Source: Vicia villosa (Eukaryota > Streptophyta > Magnoliopsida > Fabales > Fabaceae). From it: a DNA stretch of 64,000 nt. How positions within the stretch are numbered: the first letter of the stretch is position 1; each line of letters begins with the position of its first letter. The DNA lies in the NCBI RefSeq assembly GCF_029867415.1, contig NC_081185.1, positions 38,324,766-38,388,765 on the forward strand, given 5' to 3'. Positions 42,175 to 54,130 of the stretch are shown in pieces. Position numbers and translations under genes: made by a program. The notes under the pieces are model-generated. The model had not been told where the DNA came from, did not search any database, and saw nothing but the letters and a program-made list of their open reading frames with translations.

Positions 42175-43710
42175 CTAAACATCCTCATCGGACGAAGAAC
42201 CAAATGCGTTGTGCAGCTTGAGCTTCATGATTTCTTTCCCATAGTAAGCTTTCAACTCGGCCTTTTCAGCTCTCAGCTTGTCAACAACATTCTTCCAATT
42301 GTCAGGCATCGGAGCGTTGCTTGTCGAGGCTTCAGGATTTTTCTTGCTTTCTTTGATGTATCTTCTGATTGCGGCGTCTTTCCGACGGATCTTCTCATCT
42401 TTGCTCATGAGCCATCCATCCTGATAATAGAGAGTTTCTTCGTGATCTTTCACCCTTTTCTTCAACTTTCTATTTTCCTCATCAGTTTTACGAAACTTTT
42501 CTTCCCAAGAGTCCTTTTCTAACCTTATCTTGGCTAAGATTTCCTGGTACTTTTCTACAGTGTTAATGGGAACATTGGGTAGTTGAGACACCACAGGGAA
42601 CATGGGTTTTTCATAATCATAAGGCATTTGAAACTCCTTTGCTCTTTTCTTCACCCAGCTGGTGTAGGCGTTCGTAGCAATGCAGTTCCTTATCTCACCT
42701 TTTCCTTTCCATCGGACGTCGTACCAAGCTCTCACCATTCTTGTTTTCAACCCTTGAGGATCCTCCCCTTCTTGGTAGAAGTAGCTTTCCACTGCGAGAC
42801 CAACAGGTTTAACTGAATTTGCATACCCGAGTTGTCGTCGGGCTAGGACCGGATTGTAGTTAATTCCTCCTTGTGTACCAATGAGGGGTACATTGGCGAA
42901 TTCTCCACAACTATCAATGATTTCTGTGCCGCAGCGAGCCAGAGCATACCAATGGATATCATTATTAGTAAGGGACATAAGTCTTCGAGGCCAATGCAAA
43001 CCTTCTCGGTTTTCCGTGAAAATAGGAGACTTAGGTAAGTGTGAAACAATCCATTTGTACAAAAGAGGTGCACAAAATACAATGATTCCACCACCTTGGC
43101 GATTTTTGTGATGAATAGAGAAATACATGTCACCAAGCAAAGTCGGAACAGGATTTCCATTCAGAAAGATCTTTATGGCGTTGATATCAACAAAGTCGTT
43201 GATGTTGGGAAACAGAACCAACCCATAGATGAGCAAGGCTAATACAGCTTCAAAAGCTATCATGCTACCAGTGTCAATGAAATCAAAAGCTTTCTTAATT
43301 AGAAACTGCGAAGTCAAACCCGGAAGGTTTCCTTTGGTAGCCCAATTACTTTCTACTTCAGATTTCTTCAAGTGGATACTTGCTGCAATGACTGGTGACT
43401 TAGGAATGGCTTCCAAACCATTGAAAGGTATTTTGTTAGACACAGGAATACCCAAAAGATTGGCATATTCTTCCAAGGTTGGTACCAACTGATAGTCTGG
43501 AAAGGTGAAACACCGGTAGACGGGATCATAGAACTGAACCAGAGTTTTGAGAAGTCCTTCATCAACATGAGTGTTCAAGATAGGCAAAAGCTTTCCATGG
43601 CTTTTCCTAAAATCGGAAGGATCTTGTACAAAAGATGCTAACTCTTTCAGTCTTTCTACATTAGGAGCTTTGAAACCGTACTTCTTGGTATGCCTTTTTA
43701 CCCACTCCAT
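42175..43710 (-). CDS. Element A ORF1, Ogre-specific protein upstream of gag
   Basis: An intact ORF of 511 codons. The N-terminal part (about 1-360) resembles the plant-mobile-domain/DUF7745-like proteins common in legume genomes. It has FTFPDYQLVPTLEEYANLLG (68-87), an ALLIYGLVLFP segment (157-167) and PLIGTQGGINYNPVLARRQL (275-294). The C-terminal part (about 385-500) is charged and heptad-like, probably a coiled coil, ending in an acidic SSSDEDV. An extra ORF between the 5' LTR and gag is a defining trait of Ogre elements, and its function is unknown. It uses the same frame as gag, protease and pol. Confidence 0.8.
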   Translation of the reverse strand: MEWVKRHTKKYGFKAPNVERLKELASFVQDPSDFRKSHGKLLPILNTHVDEGLLKTLVQFYDPVYRCFTFPDYQLVPTLEEYANLLGIPVSNKIPFNGLEAIPKSPVIAASIHLKKSEVESNWATKGNLPGLTSQFLIKKAFDFIDTGSMIAFEAVLALLIYGLVLFPNINDFVDINAIKIFLNGNPVPTLLGDMYFSIHHKNRQGGGIIVFCAPLLYKWIVSHLPKSPIFTENREGLHWPRRLMSLTNNDIHWYALARCGTEIIDSCGEFANVPLIGTQGGINYNPVLARRQLGYANSVKPVGLAVESYFYQEGEDPQGLKTRMVRAWYDVRWKGKGEIRNCIATNAYTSWVKKRAKEFQMPYDYEKPMFPVVSQLPNVPINTVEKYQEILAKIRLEKDSWEEKFRKTDEENRKLKKRVKDHEETLYYQDGWLMSKDEKIRRKDAAIRRYIKESKKNPEASTSNAPMPDNWKNVVDKLRAEKAELKAYYGKEIMKLKLHNAFGSSSDEDV

Positions 43711-44523
43711 AACTTAATCCTATAATGTTTGCAAGGAAAATTTCTAATTTTTTTTGGAAAAATCATGTTTTTATGGAAAAAGATGGGTTTTTTAATGAAT
43801 GTATGAATGCATGGATGCATGGATGCCACATATTCAAACATGGTAAAGCAAACATGGTAACGCAAACATGGTACTACAAACATGGTAACACAAACATGGT
43901 ACACACAAGTTCAACGGTCCAGCGTCACGAGCATGAGGTCAGAGAATCAAACATGGGATAGTACTAGGGTTTATCACCTGCAAAACATGTTCTACTGATA
44001 CGTCAGAGTCCACATTTTTCTTTCGGATATTACCGGCTTGCACAACTGAACTTGTGAGCCAGCAATATTCTCAAGAAAAACTCGTCTGAGTGTGGTTCTC
44101 CGCATGACAACTAATCCAAGTCTACACCTGAATAGTTTCTGCACCACAACCTAATAAGGCCAGGATGGGTTGGGGTTCTACAGCCAACTCAGCTTCTACA
44201 GTTCAATGAAAGCAATAATGTCTTCGCAACTGAACTTGCTAAACATATACTACCAACAAGGAACCTCCACTGAGCGGAAGGAGTCTCATGCTGACTTTTT
44301 AAGGACTGAACTCCTTGTATGCCATACATGACTATATCCTCCACCTAATTCTTATGTGTACTTAATCCGGGTTAGGATTTGTCCATAATGTATCACTTGT
44401 AACAGAATCACACAAGTAACAGGACCAAGGAACCACACATGTAAATAAAAACAAAACAAATAGAAATAACCCTTTCTTTGGAAACAACAAAAAGTTTTGT
44501 CCCCAGTGAAGTCGCCATTTTTC
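43711..44523 (-). promoter_or_regulatory. Element A leader and primer-binding site
   Basis: The plus-strand CCCCAGTGAAGTCGCCA at 44501-44517 is the complement of the PBS. It matches the 3' end of plant Arg-tRNA(ACG) (CCCCAGCGGAGTCGCCA as I recall it) with two differences. It lies 6 bp from the 5' LTR. The rest is leader, with short CAAACATGGTA repeats (43835-43905). Confidence 0.8.
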
Positions 44524-47500
44524 TGTCGCGGGCGAAAAATCGTTTTGTTCCTCTTTTTTCGAGATGAGACACCTGATGCCTTCTTTGGGCTCGAGTGCTC
44601 AAAAAAAATGATTTTTCTTTTGTACCGACCAAACTTTTTATTGTTTCCAAAGTAGGAAAAGGAAAAAAGCTGCAATAACCTAAAAAGTGGGGGAGAGATT
44701 CCGGGTAAGAGGGTTGGTTATACGAAGGGAAGGTATTAGCACCCAACGTATCTATAGTACTCTATAGGTTTCTTTGTTTTGTTTATTCCATTCTTGTTGT
44801 GGTGGAGGTTCTTGTGAAATAGGTGGGACCTAAGGTGTTTGTTTGATTATGCTCGCAAAGATCATCGCGATCCTCTGCATACATATCCCTTAGAGGGAAT
44901 CAGAGCATCTGTAGCTCGGGGTCTACGGGTGCTAAGGTTTGAATGGTTTTTTTTGTTTTGCTCGCCAAGGATCGACCTTGTGCCTACGTATTCTCAAAGG
45001 GATGTTGAGAAAGTCAGAGCAATCGTAGTTCCCACTTATGCTAGTGGAAGCAAAGGAAAATAGACAAATGTCGTCTAAATGCTAGATGTATCTAATCTAT
45101 ATCATCACATACATCTGTTTGATTTTTTGTTTGAAAATCTTTTCATTATAAGCCCGGGGCCATGCCACTTAGGGTGCTTAGAATGATAAAGATGTTTTTG
45201 TTGTTTAACCAGCCTTGTGGCAAAAACTTTCAATGAAGTCAGCCTTGTGACAAAAAGTTTTGATTAATCAGCCAGCCTTGTGGCAAAAGTTTCAATGAAG
45301 TCAGCCTTGTGACAAAAACTTTGATTAATCATCCAGTACGGTGGTAAAACAGTTTGATTGATTAGCCAGCCTTGTGGCAAAAAGGTTTGATTTTTGATTG
45401 ATTGATTGTTTGTGATGATATAGAAGAGATACTCCTAGCATAGAGATGAAAAATGTCTAATCTCCTAGGGTATTTGTTTTGGATATTTGGGATGCTTATA
45501 AGAAGCCCGTGGGTCCTTGTACGAAGCCCAAGAGGAGGCTATCCGAGGGTCCTTGCATTGTAAGCCCAAGAGGAGGCTATGGGAGGGACAATCCAGGGTC
45601 CTTGCATTGTAAGCCCAATAGGAGGCTATGGGAGGGACACTCGTTTGTACAAAGCCCAAGGGGAGGCATGGTATAGTTGGTTTGAGCTCTTAGAGCGATT
45701 TCACCGGGAAACCATACTCTATGTCCTAACCTAAACTAGGGAGATTCTTTGCACGAAGCCCAATAGGAGGCTATGGGGAACCTAGTGTTGTACTAAGTTG
45801 AACAAGCACACATATCACACATATGAACAAACATGAACAAGTATGAACAAACATGAACAAGTATGAACAAGCACATATATATGACAAAGTATGTGTATAT
45901 AATGGAGTTTATGAAGGAAATATACCTGTAAGCATGATCCATTTGTATATACAGGGCTCGGGACTCATACTCGGGGAGAGGTCCACTTGAGTTTATTCAA
46001 AGCTATGTAAACAGGTATTTACAAAAGGGCTTGGGACTTATACCTACATGGAGGCCCATGTTTTTATTTTTGGGAAGATTTAAAGAAACCTTCATTTTTG
46101 GTTTGTTATTCAAAGTTAAAAAAACAGATTGATTGAGATATGTACAAAAGGCGTACAATGAAATACCTAATTTCATGTACTGGAGTGGGTATGTACAAAA
46201 GGGCTTGGGACTTATACCTACAGGGAGGCCCATGGTATATTTTATGAAACATGGTTGATTATTTATTTACAGACGCGTTGTTTGAAAAACTGTTTGAAAG
46301 TTTTTATTCTGAAAGAGTTTTCTGTACAAAGAAAAACTGTAGAAAAAAGGAAAAAAGGAGTGGGTCTTATACTCTCTAATATTCGAGAGGCCCCACATCG
46401 TTTTGAAAATCAATTGATCAATTAAAAGATTTAATCAATAGTTTCAAAAAGAAATGGTTTATTGTTTTGAAAAGAATGATCGCTCGTCTTAAAACGATTT
46501 GAATTTGACAAAAGTCAACTTAATTAAGTTAAAACAAGTTTTAAAGCTTAATTAAGACCTAAATGATTAGGGTTTGATCACAAAAAAAATATTTACAAGT
46601 GATTAGGTTAAAAATTAAATGAAAAAAACAATATTTAAAGTATTTAAAAACACTTAAAAATGTATTATTTTAAACCTAATTAAAAACATATTAAATAAAT
46701 CTTTTTTTGTGATTTTTTTTTTATATTCATGAAATATATGTGTTAAATAAAGAGTGTACAAAAAATGAATGAAAAATGAATTAATTTGATGTGTTAATTA
46801 ATTAATTGAAGTTGTAAAAGAAAATGAAAGAAAATAGGTGCTAAAAAATTGGTTTTGTCTCCACAAGGGTTTGAACCCACGCACCCACGCTTGCTAACCA
46901 AAACACTTGCCAACTGAGCTGCGCGCGCAGCTTGTAAGTAACACGCTTCCATTTAATTATATTTTAAAACGAACCATTTGAATTTCTGAACAAAAAATGG
47001 CGCCAAGAACACCTCCCTAACTTGATTTTGAATTTTCTGAAAACTGAGTTGTTTTGATCAATCAAAGGGTCTATCTCACTTGGTTTTTCACGAGGAACAT
47101 GATGGTGCCCTCATAATTCATTTATTTTCACTCTAAGGGGGTCAATTTTGTGGAAATCGTGAAGAACCCTAATTCTATGATTCAATCTGAAATCGTGTAT
47201 GTGCATGATAAGTTGCAATTGATTGAGGGCTAATGATCCATACATATGCAGAAACATGATGGCAAATCAATTTTTCATTTATGATGCATGTATGATGGAG
47301 TTTGAAGTTCAAGAGAGCTTACCTTCAAAAACGGCCAACTGAGAATTGAATCCTGATCTGGAGGTGTTACAGATGCTTTGTGATGATCTGGATAGCTTCA
47401 ATGATGATTATGGAAGGTGTCTGGATGTCTGGAATAAGCTGAATTCATCTGAGCATGGTCATGGCACCCGATCTGCAGTTGCTTCAAGCATGAATCGAAT

Positions 47501-49456
47501 TTGAAGATGGAGGTGTTTCAGATCATGGATGATGGTTGGGATAGCTCATATATGGTATATGGAATGTGTTTGGATGTTTAACTTGGACAGAAATGAGCTA
47601 GCATGAAAATTGGCATGATAAGGCTCATTATGTGTTCATAGGGAGGTTGAAATGCAATTCTGAGTTTTGGGGTAATTTGAGGTGTGTGAGTGGTTCAAAC
47701 ACTTCCTAATTGATGTTTAGAAGTTGTTGGAATCATCACCTTGGCCAGAACTTCAAGGGTTTGGAGGTTGGGATTTCTACCTCACTTTGAAACTTGAAAC
47801 TTGCAACTTAAGAAAGAAGAGAGAAAACCTATAATTGTGAGGTTTTGGTGTGAATTTGGAAGTGATTTGAACCTCTATTTATAGGCCATGGATTCTGAAT
47901 ACAAGGCTCTTGCAAGTTGCTTCAAAGTTTGATGATTTGGCTTAAGGGATAGAAAGGAATCTTTTACATTAAATGCATATGGTTAAAGTTACTAAACCAT
48001 GGTTAAATTCCAAGCTTCCTATCCTCTTCCATTCTGATCTTCAAATCAGAAAATATCATTCAATTATTGCTTCTATGCATCATTACTTGGTCCATTTGGC
48101 AATTTGACTCATAACTTTGGCAAAATGACTTGAAATTTCAAGTGAAAAGTTCACTAATGGCAAAATTCAAAACCATAGCTACACTTCAAATTTTTTCATG
48201 CTCTTGGACATTTTGGAAAGCTCATATTACACACTTCAAAACCCTAGTTGAAAGTTTCTTCAAGATCTTTAAGGAAATGGGTGAAAAAGATCCATGAACT
48301 TTGAAGAAAATGAGATTTCAAGTGAAGTTTTCAAAAAGTACCAACTTTGAAGCACCATATCTCTTAAATGGTTGATCTTATGGAAAAAATTTATATGTGT
48401 CAAAGTTGTTTATTGGATCAAAATCTACAACTTTCATGTTGGAAGTTTTTTTCAGTTTGTAAGTGAAATTTTGAGTTATTCCCCTCCAAAGTTTGGAAAA
48501 AACCATGAAAAACACTTAGAAATTTTTCTAAGTATGAAAGTCAAACTTTTGACTTTTTGATTCTTGATTGATTTTCTTGATTTTTCTTGATCAAATGACT
48601 TCATATATCATATATTGATGATTCAAAACTTCAAAAGTCAAGGTTGACCAAAATTCCCCAAAAGTCAATGGTGATCTTGTACAGTTGACTTTTTCAGACG
48701 AATCGCGTTTCTGGAGATTTCAAATGAAACAGGCTATCCTCACCATATGAATGGTATGAATGGATCATATTGAAGCATTAGAGGATATTGAGCCATGGTT
48801 TGAGTTGTGGCACCATGTCCTGATTAAAAAGTCAGTTGTTCAGTGAATTAGGTCAAAAACCCTAATTGTCGACCTGATGAAATTGATGATTGTGGATCTT
48901 GAATTGAGATGTAATTTCCATTGGATATTATCATAGGGATTATTTTAAGATGATTGAAACCTTTGATTGACTTCCTGGGGGTTTTTAGGGTTTCCCAAAT
49001 GTGATCCCTGATTTCAGTCCCTGATAGTTCAAAACCCTGATCTGAGGATTTGTCTGATCAATCTTTGTGTAGGAGATGTTATGAGCCAATGGATTAGGTC
49101 AAAATGATGCACTTGAGGTCTTGATGTCATGTCCCAAGCCATTAGGTCAAATTCTGAGCAAAAGTCAGGAGTATGCTATCTTCAGTCAAAACCCTAACTT
49201 GGTTGATTCAAAGCTGTTGAGCTTGTGAAGTGAATCTCTGAGGACCAAATGTTGATTGTTGATGAAGATGATTCATTTTAGATGAAGGGAGAACAAAACC
49301 CTAATTGATTGTTACTTGTACTGATGAGTGATTTCCTGATTAAATCCTGCTGAGTCACAAGTAGCAAACACAAGCTATGCAATTTGTTAGAGATGCAAAT
49401 GATGCATATGCAAATGATATGAGGTGGTATCTTAGGTCAAAAATTGGGGTATGACA
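44524..49456 (-). repeat. 5' LTR of element A
   Basis: Nearly identical to 26992-31925. By eye I see about a dozen substitutions (for example near 45612, 47063, 47091, 48463, 48660, 48946 and 49078) and a few homopolymer indels. It holds the same internal repeats and the tRNA-like module. Confidence 0.95.
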
Positions 49457-49461
49457 CCACC

Positions 49462-49654
49462 TCCTATCTCAAGTTACCCACCAAAGTCCGGGTTAGAACT
49501 TTATCTCATCATAGAGGAACCATCGAGCACCAAAAAGAAAAAAGAAAATAAACAAACAAAGCACACAATAATATATACAGATAAAACACACAGATAAACA
49601 AAAATAGGCTTAACACACTTAAAACTGGATCCCCAGTGAAGTCGCCATTTTTTC
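49462..49654 (-). promoter_or_regulatory. Element B leader remainder and primer-binding site
   Basis: It joins the B leader on the far side of element A. Plus-strand CCCCAGTGAAGTCGCCA at 49631-49647 is the Arg-tRNA PBS complement, with a further GGAT on its left that extends the match. The LTR begins 7 bp away. Confidence 0.8.
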
Positions 49655-52600
49655 CGTAGCAGGGAAAATCTGAGATCGAAGCCATAGGATTGAGTCAACT
49701 CAATATTTCAGTGAAAGTCGCCACCGCGCTTTATTGTTTCCAAAGGAAAAGGGAAAAGAACGAAGAAAACCCAATGTTTTTTTTTAAAAAACAAAAAGAA
49801 GAGATCTTAGGTACGGGTGTTGATTATACAAGGGGAAGGTTTTAAGCACCCCTCATATCTGTGGTACTCCACAGGAACCTTTTTGAAAATGTGTGTCGTG
49901 TGTGCTAAAAAAAGGGTTTGTTTTATTTTTAAAATAAGCTCGGCAAGACGTTAAGCATTGTGCCTACATACCTCCTCGGGGCAATGGAGAAGTCAGAGCT
50001 AATGTAGTTCCGCTTAAAGGGAAAAACGTTTTTTTAAAAACGAATAAACACTTTATCGTCGTCGGAGAGAAATACTCAGCCATTGATCTTGAGCATGAGA
50101 ACAAACGAGTTCTTTGCATCGCAAATGAAAGAAGGGCTCCAACTCGGATAGAAATCAACGAGTATGCCACTAGCTCTCTCACGCGGAAAAGATCTCATTA
50201 TATCAATCAATTTCAAAATCGTGGGGTATCGCCACTCGTTTCAACAATTAGTCGTGTCTAAACTTTTTTGAAGAAAAAGGCCACTAAGGGTAAAAGATAT
50301 TTTTAGAGAAAGGTTTTGAAAAGGTTGCAAACATAAGAAGGTTTTGTAAAAAGGGAGAAGATTTTGAAAATTAAAGAAGGGGAGGAGATGAAGAGGCTAT
50401 CCTAATACATAAAATAAAAGCTAAGGAAAGAACAGTCTAACCAAAGAAGAAGCCAACACTTGACATTATGAGTCAAGGTAGATTTCACATCCTTTGGAAT
50501 ATCAATACTAAACCAACACATTATCACTTGGGGATCCAAATGAACTTATTATCTTAGCACCACTTTGCATTAAGCACATTAAAATTCTGACGAAAATCGG
50601 GCAGAGTAACGGCTGTTTTCGGGTAAAATCCTTATCTCAATGCCTTGGAATTAATCATCAAGGACTTTCAAGGAAATACCTGCATACACATACAGACAAC
50701 AATCCAATGCCAGACAGACAGAATAACCACAGAGTAATAACAGAATAAGGGTCCAAAGGCACTAAGTCCATAAGTCTGAATCTCCAAAATACTCGGGATA
50801 GTAACCAATAGTCCGAAAGAGAGCCTTATGTGTTTTTTAGATTTTTGTTGTTTATTAGTATTTTAGCATAAAAGTAAAGTATGGTCCAAGTGGACAAAAA
50901 GAAAATAGCGGAAACATAAACATAGCGTCCAAATGGACAAAGAGAAAATAGCGGAATATAAACGTCCAAATGGACAAAGAGAAAATAGCGGAAACATAAA
51001 CATGATAAAATAATAAAATAAAGCAATAAAGCGAGAAGTAAAGAGCGGTATAATAAATTGCGGAAATTAAAGTCAATTGTTAGATGTTAAAGATAACCAT
51101 CTTGAAACTTGTCAAGTATGTTATCAAAGTTAGTAATAAAGATCGATGGTGAGTGAAGGATGTTCTCGGATTTAAATTCAATGGACATTTATCAAAAGCT
51201 TGATAAAATCATAGCGACTACACGATAAACCTCCATAAGTCTTAAATCAACCGCATACAATTCTCTTCCATATTTGATCTTTTTTTATTCGGGACACGAA
51301 ATATTGCGCTATGTTAAGCAGATCGCCAAGTGATTTATGTAGAAATCACCCTACAACGAGGCCGGTCAAAATTTTATGCGCTAATGCATGCGAGAGAAGC
51401 GATATGTAGATCACTCTCCGAAAGAAATACCGCACGAAAATAAAATAGGTAACGATCTAGTCTTTACCAAGAATCCATAAGAATTCTCAAGGTACTAAGA
51501 CTTTCATCGATCAAAATAAAAAGAAGCAAAAGATGGAACCACATTAAAAGCTCCTTTCATCCATAATTTCAATCACTTAATTTTGCGGATTTGGATTCTC
51601 ATCCTATCGACGCCCTAAGTCCATTGAAATTAGAGAGAAATTAGGCCTCTAACTTGTGATTCAAAGAAAATATCAAAAGAATGGAGTAGAAGAAGAGTTA
51701 GAACCAAAAACAAGTCAAAAATAGCAAAAACATGCATTCTGCCTCACTGGAAATCGATTTACCTCTGTAGGAAATCGATTTCCTAAGTGCAGAGTTCAAA
51801 ATTGGCATAAAAATAAGGTGGAAATCGATTTCCTACAGAGGGAAATCGATTTCCTGCACGCAGCTTTCAAAAAATCAGCATTAGGAAGCATAAAACTTGA
51901 CTTAAGCAAACATACAAACACCTTATGATCACATATCAATTGGAGCACGAATTTTCCATCAATTCACCATCAAATAGGACCAATATAGCATCAAAGATGA
52001 ATCACACACAAGCACAAAAGAATCACATTATGATGGATGAATAAGGATTGAGAAAATTACCAAATCTTGAACAAAACTTAGATCTACTTCAAGAATCACC
52101 AACACAAATCTTGATCTCTCAACAATTGAAGAAAAAAGAGTGAAATGGATGGTGGTTTAGTTCAAAGTTTGTGAGGTTCAAGATGTGACTCACAAACTTT
52201 ATGAAAGAAAAAGAGCTTTGGTGAATTCAGTAGGGATGAGGAGAGAAATTGCAAGGGGTTTGTTGGCTTTCCAAGCTTTAGAAATGAGGGAGTAGAGACC
52301 TCTATTTATAGGATGGGAGCACGAGTAGTGGCAATTGGGTCTTTTTGCATTTGGTAATTAACTTGTGTTTAATTGGTGTTTAAATGGTAAAATGGTGTTT
52401 AACTGGTAAAATGGAGCTTAAATGGGTTTAATGAAGTGAATTATTTTTGATGAGGTGGAAAATTGGTAAAATGACAAAAATTATCAAAGAAAAAAGTGTT
52501 TGGTGCCAAAATGATGTCATGCTTCCCTCTTTTTTTTTCAAATTTCGTCCAGGGAAATCGATTTCCTATATGGGTAAATCGATTTCCATAGTGAAATTTT

Positions 52601-52835
52601 CAAAAATCCATTTTCTTGCACTGTTTTGATTTTTGCCCGATCTTTTACCTGTAAAATATAAACAAAAGAGGCAAAATACATATTTTTGGATTTTGGTTAG
52701 TATAAAACAAATAAAAAGCTAGAAATGCTTGATGGTTCCCCTCAAAGACAAAATGATACCTCAAGATTGTGATCTTGATTGATGATTGAAATGCAAATGA
52801 TGTATGATCTTAGGGTCAAAAATTGAGGTATGACA
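49655..52835 (-). repeat. LTR shared by elements B (as 5' LTR) and C (as 3' LTR)
   Basis: 3,181 bp. It has a PBS on its left (serving B) and a polypurine tract GATGCCCCTATT on its right (serving C), so internal regions flank it on both sides. The right end is TATGACA. The left end reads CGTAGCAGG where TG would be expected, a terminal mutation. The conserved ACCTTCCC-type block is at about 49821-49853, and a PBS-like AGTCGCCA is at 49716-49723. Short phrases GGAAATCGATTTCC recur (51750-51860). Confidence 0.9.
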
Positions 52836-53109
52836 GATGCCCCTATTTAAGTTTCTTCTATCCGGAGATGTGAGGGTTAAAATCCTCAGCTCGACGTAAT
52901 TGAAGAGACTTAAATATAAAACACACAATTTTTGAACCTAAGGTATGATGCGATGCTAATGGATGCATCCAGTATGATTATGGAATAGAGAGAAATATAA
53001 CACCACTGGGGAGATAAGAAAGGATTCCACTGGGGAAAAGGTATGTGTCATCCAGGAATAAAACTTGGACTTCACAGGAGAAAGAGACAGTCAACAGAAG
53101 CGTTCAAGA

Positions 53110-54130
53110 GTAAACATGACTAAATTTTGGAAAGGACATCCAGAAATGGCACTGGATAGAAAGGATCACGATATTCAAGGATAGCAGTGAATAAAGTGAA
53201 AATCACAACATCCGAGAATAGCATTGAATGAAGTGAGAACATGAATATCCAGGAATGGCACTGAATAAAGGAATCACGATATTCAAGAATAGCAGTGAAT
53301 AAAGTGAAGATCACAACATCCGAGAATAGTATTGAATGAAGTGAGAAAACGATATCCAGGAGTGGCACTGGATAAAAGGATCACGATATTCAAGAATAGC
53401 AGTGAATAAAGTGAAGATCACAACATCCGAGAATAGCATTGAATGAAGTGAGAAAATGATATCCAGGAATGGCACTAGATAAAAGGATCACGATATTCAA
53501 GAATAGCAGTGAATAAAGTGAAGATCACAACATCCGAGAATAGAATTGAATGAAGTGAGAAAATGATATCCAGGAATGGCACCAGATATAAGGATCACGA
53601 TATTCAAGAATAGCAGTGAATAAAGTGAAGATCACAACATCCGAGAATAGCATTGAATGGAGTGAGAAAATAATATCCAAGAATGAAATTGGATAAAGCG
53701 ATTCAAATGGTCCTTCAGGAATGGCATTGAAAGAAGTAAAAGAGAGTCAACAACATTTAGGAACGGCACTGAATAAGGTGAGAAAATCAAGATATCCAGG
53801 AATGGCACTGAATAAGGTGAGAAACATCTTTCTGGAATGGCACTGAATGAGGGAAGAATCACAACACTCAGGAATGGCACTGAATGAGATAAGAAATCAC
53901 AATATCCAGGAACGGCACTGAATAAGGTGAGAAACATCTTTCAGGAATGGCACTGAAAGAAAGAAGAATCACAACACTCAGGAATGACACTGAATGAGGT
54001 GAGAAAATCATGATATCCAGGAATGGCACTGAATAAAGGAATCACGATATCCAGAAATGGCACCTGATAAAGTGAGAAACATCTTTCAGGAATGGTGCTG
54101 AAAGTAGAAAGGGACATCTAGGAATAGAAC
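53110..54130. repeat. Tandem-repeat array in the 3' UTR of element C
   Basis: The same about-107-bp array and shorter sub-units as in element B, with the same copy number and order and scattered substitutions. The array was therefore duplicated with the block and has not expanded since. The ORFs across it are repeats and not proteins. Confidence 0.9.

Larger units (their letters stand above)
26992..49456 (-). mobile_element. Element A: full-length Ogre-type Ty3/gypsy retrotransposon (22.5 kb)
   Basis: A complete element on the minus strand: 5' LTR (49456-44524), PBS, leader, ORF1, gag, protease, an intron-like gap, RT-RNase H-RNase H-integrase, 3' UTR, polypurine tract and 3' LTR (31925-26992). 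CCACC at 26987-26991 and 49457-49461 is the 5-bp TSD. The extra ORF upstream of gag, the Arg-tRNA PBS, the second RNase H, the long LTRs and the 22-kb size together identify the Ogre (Tat) lineage. The LTRs differ at about a dozen positions plus a few indels by eye, so insertion was recent. It interrupts element B. Its pol is uninterrupted, and one in-frame TAG lies between gag and protease. Confidence 0.95.
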
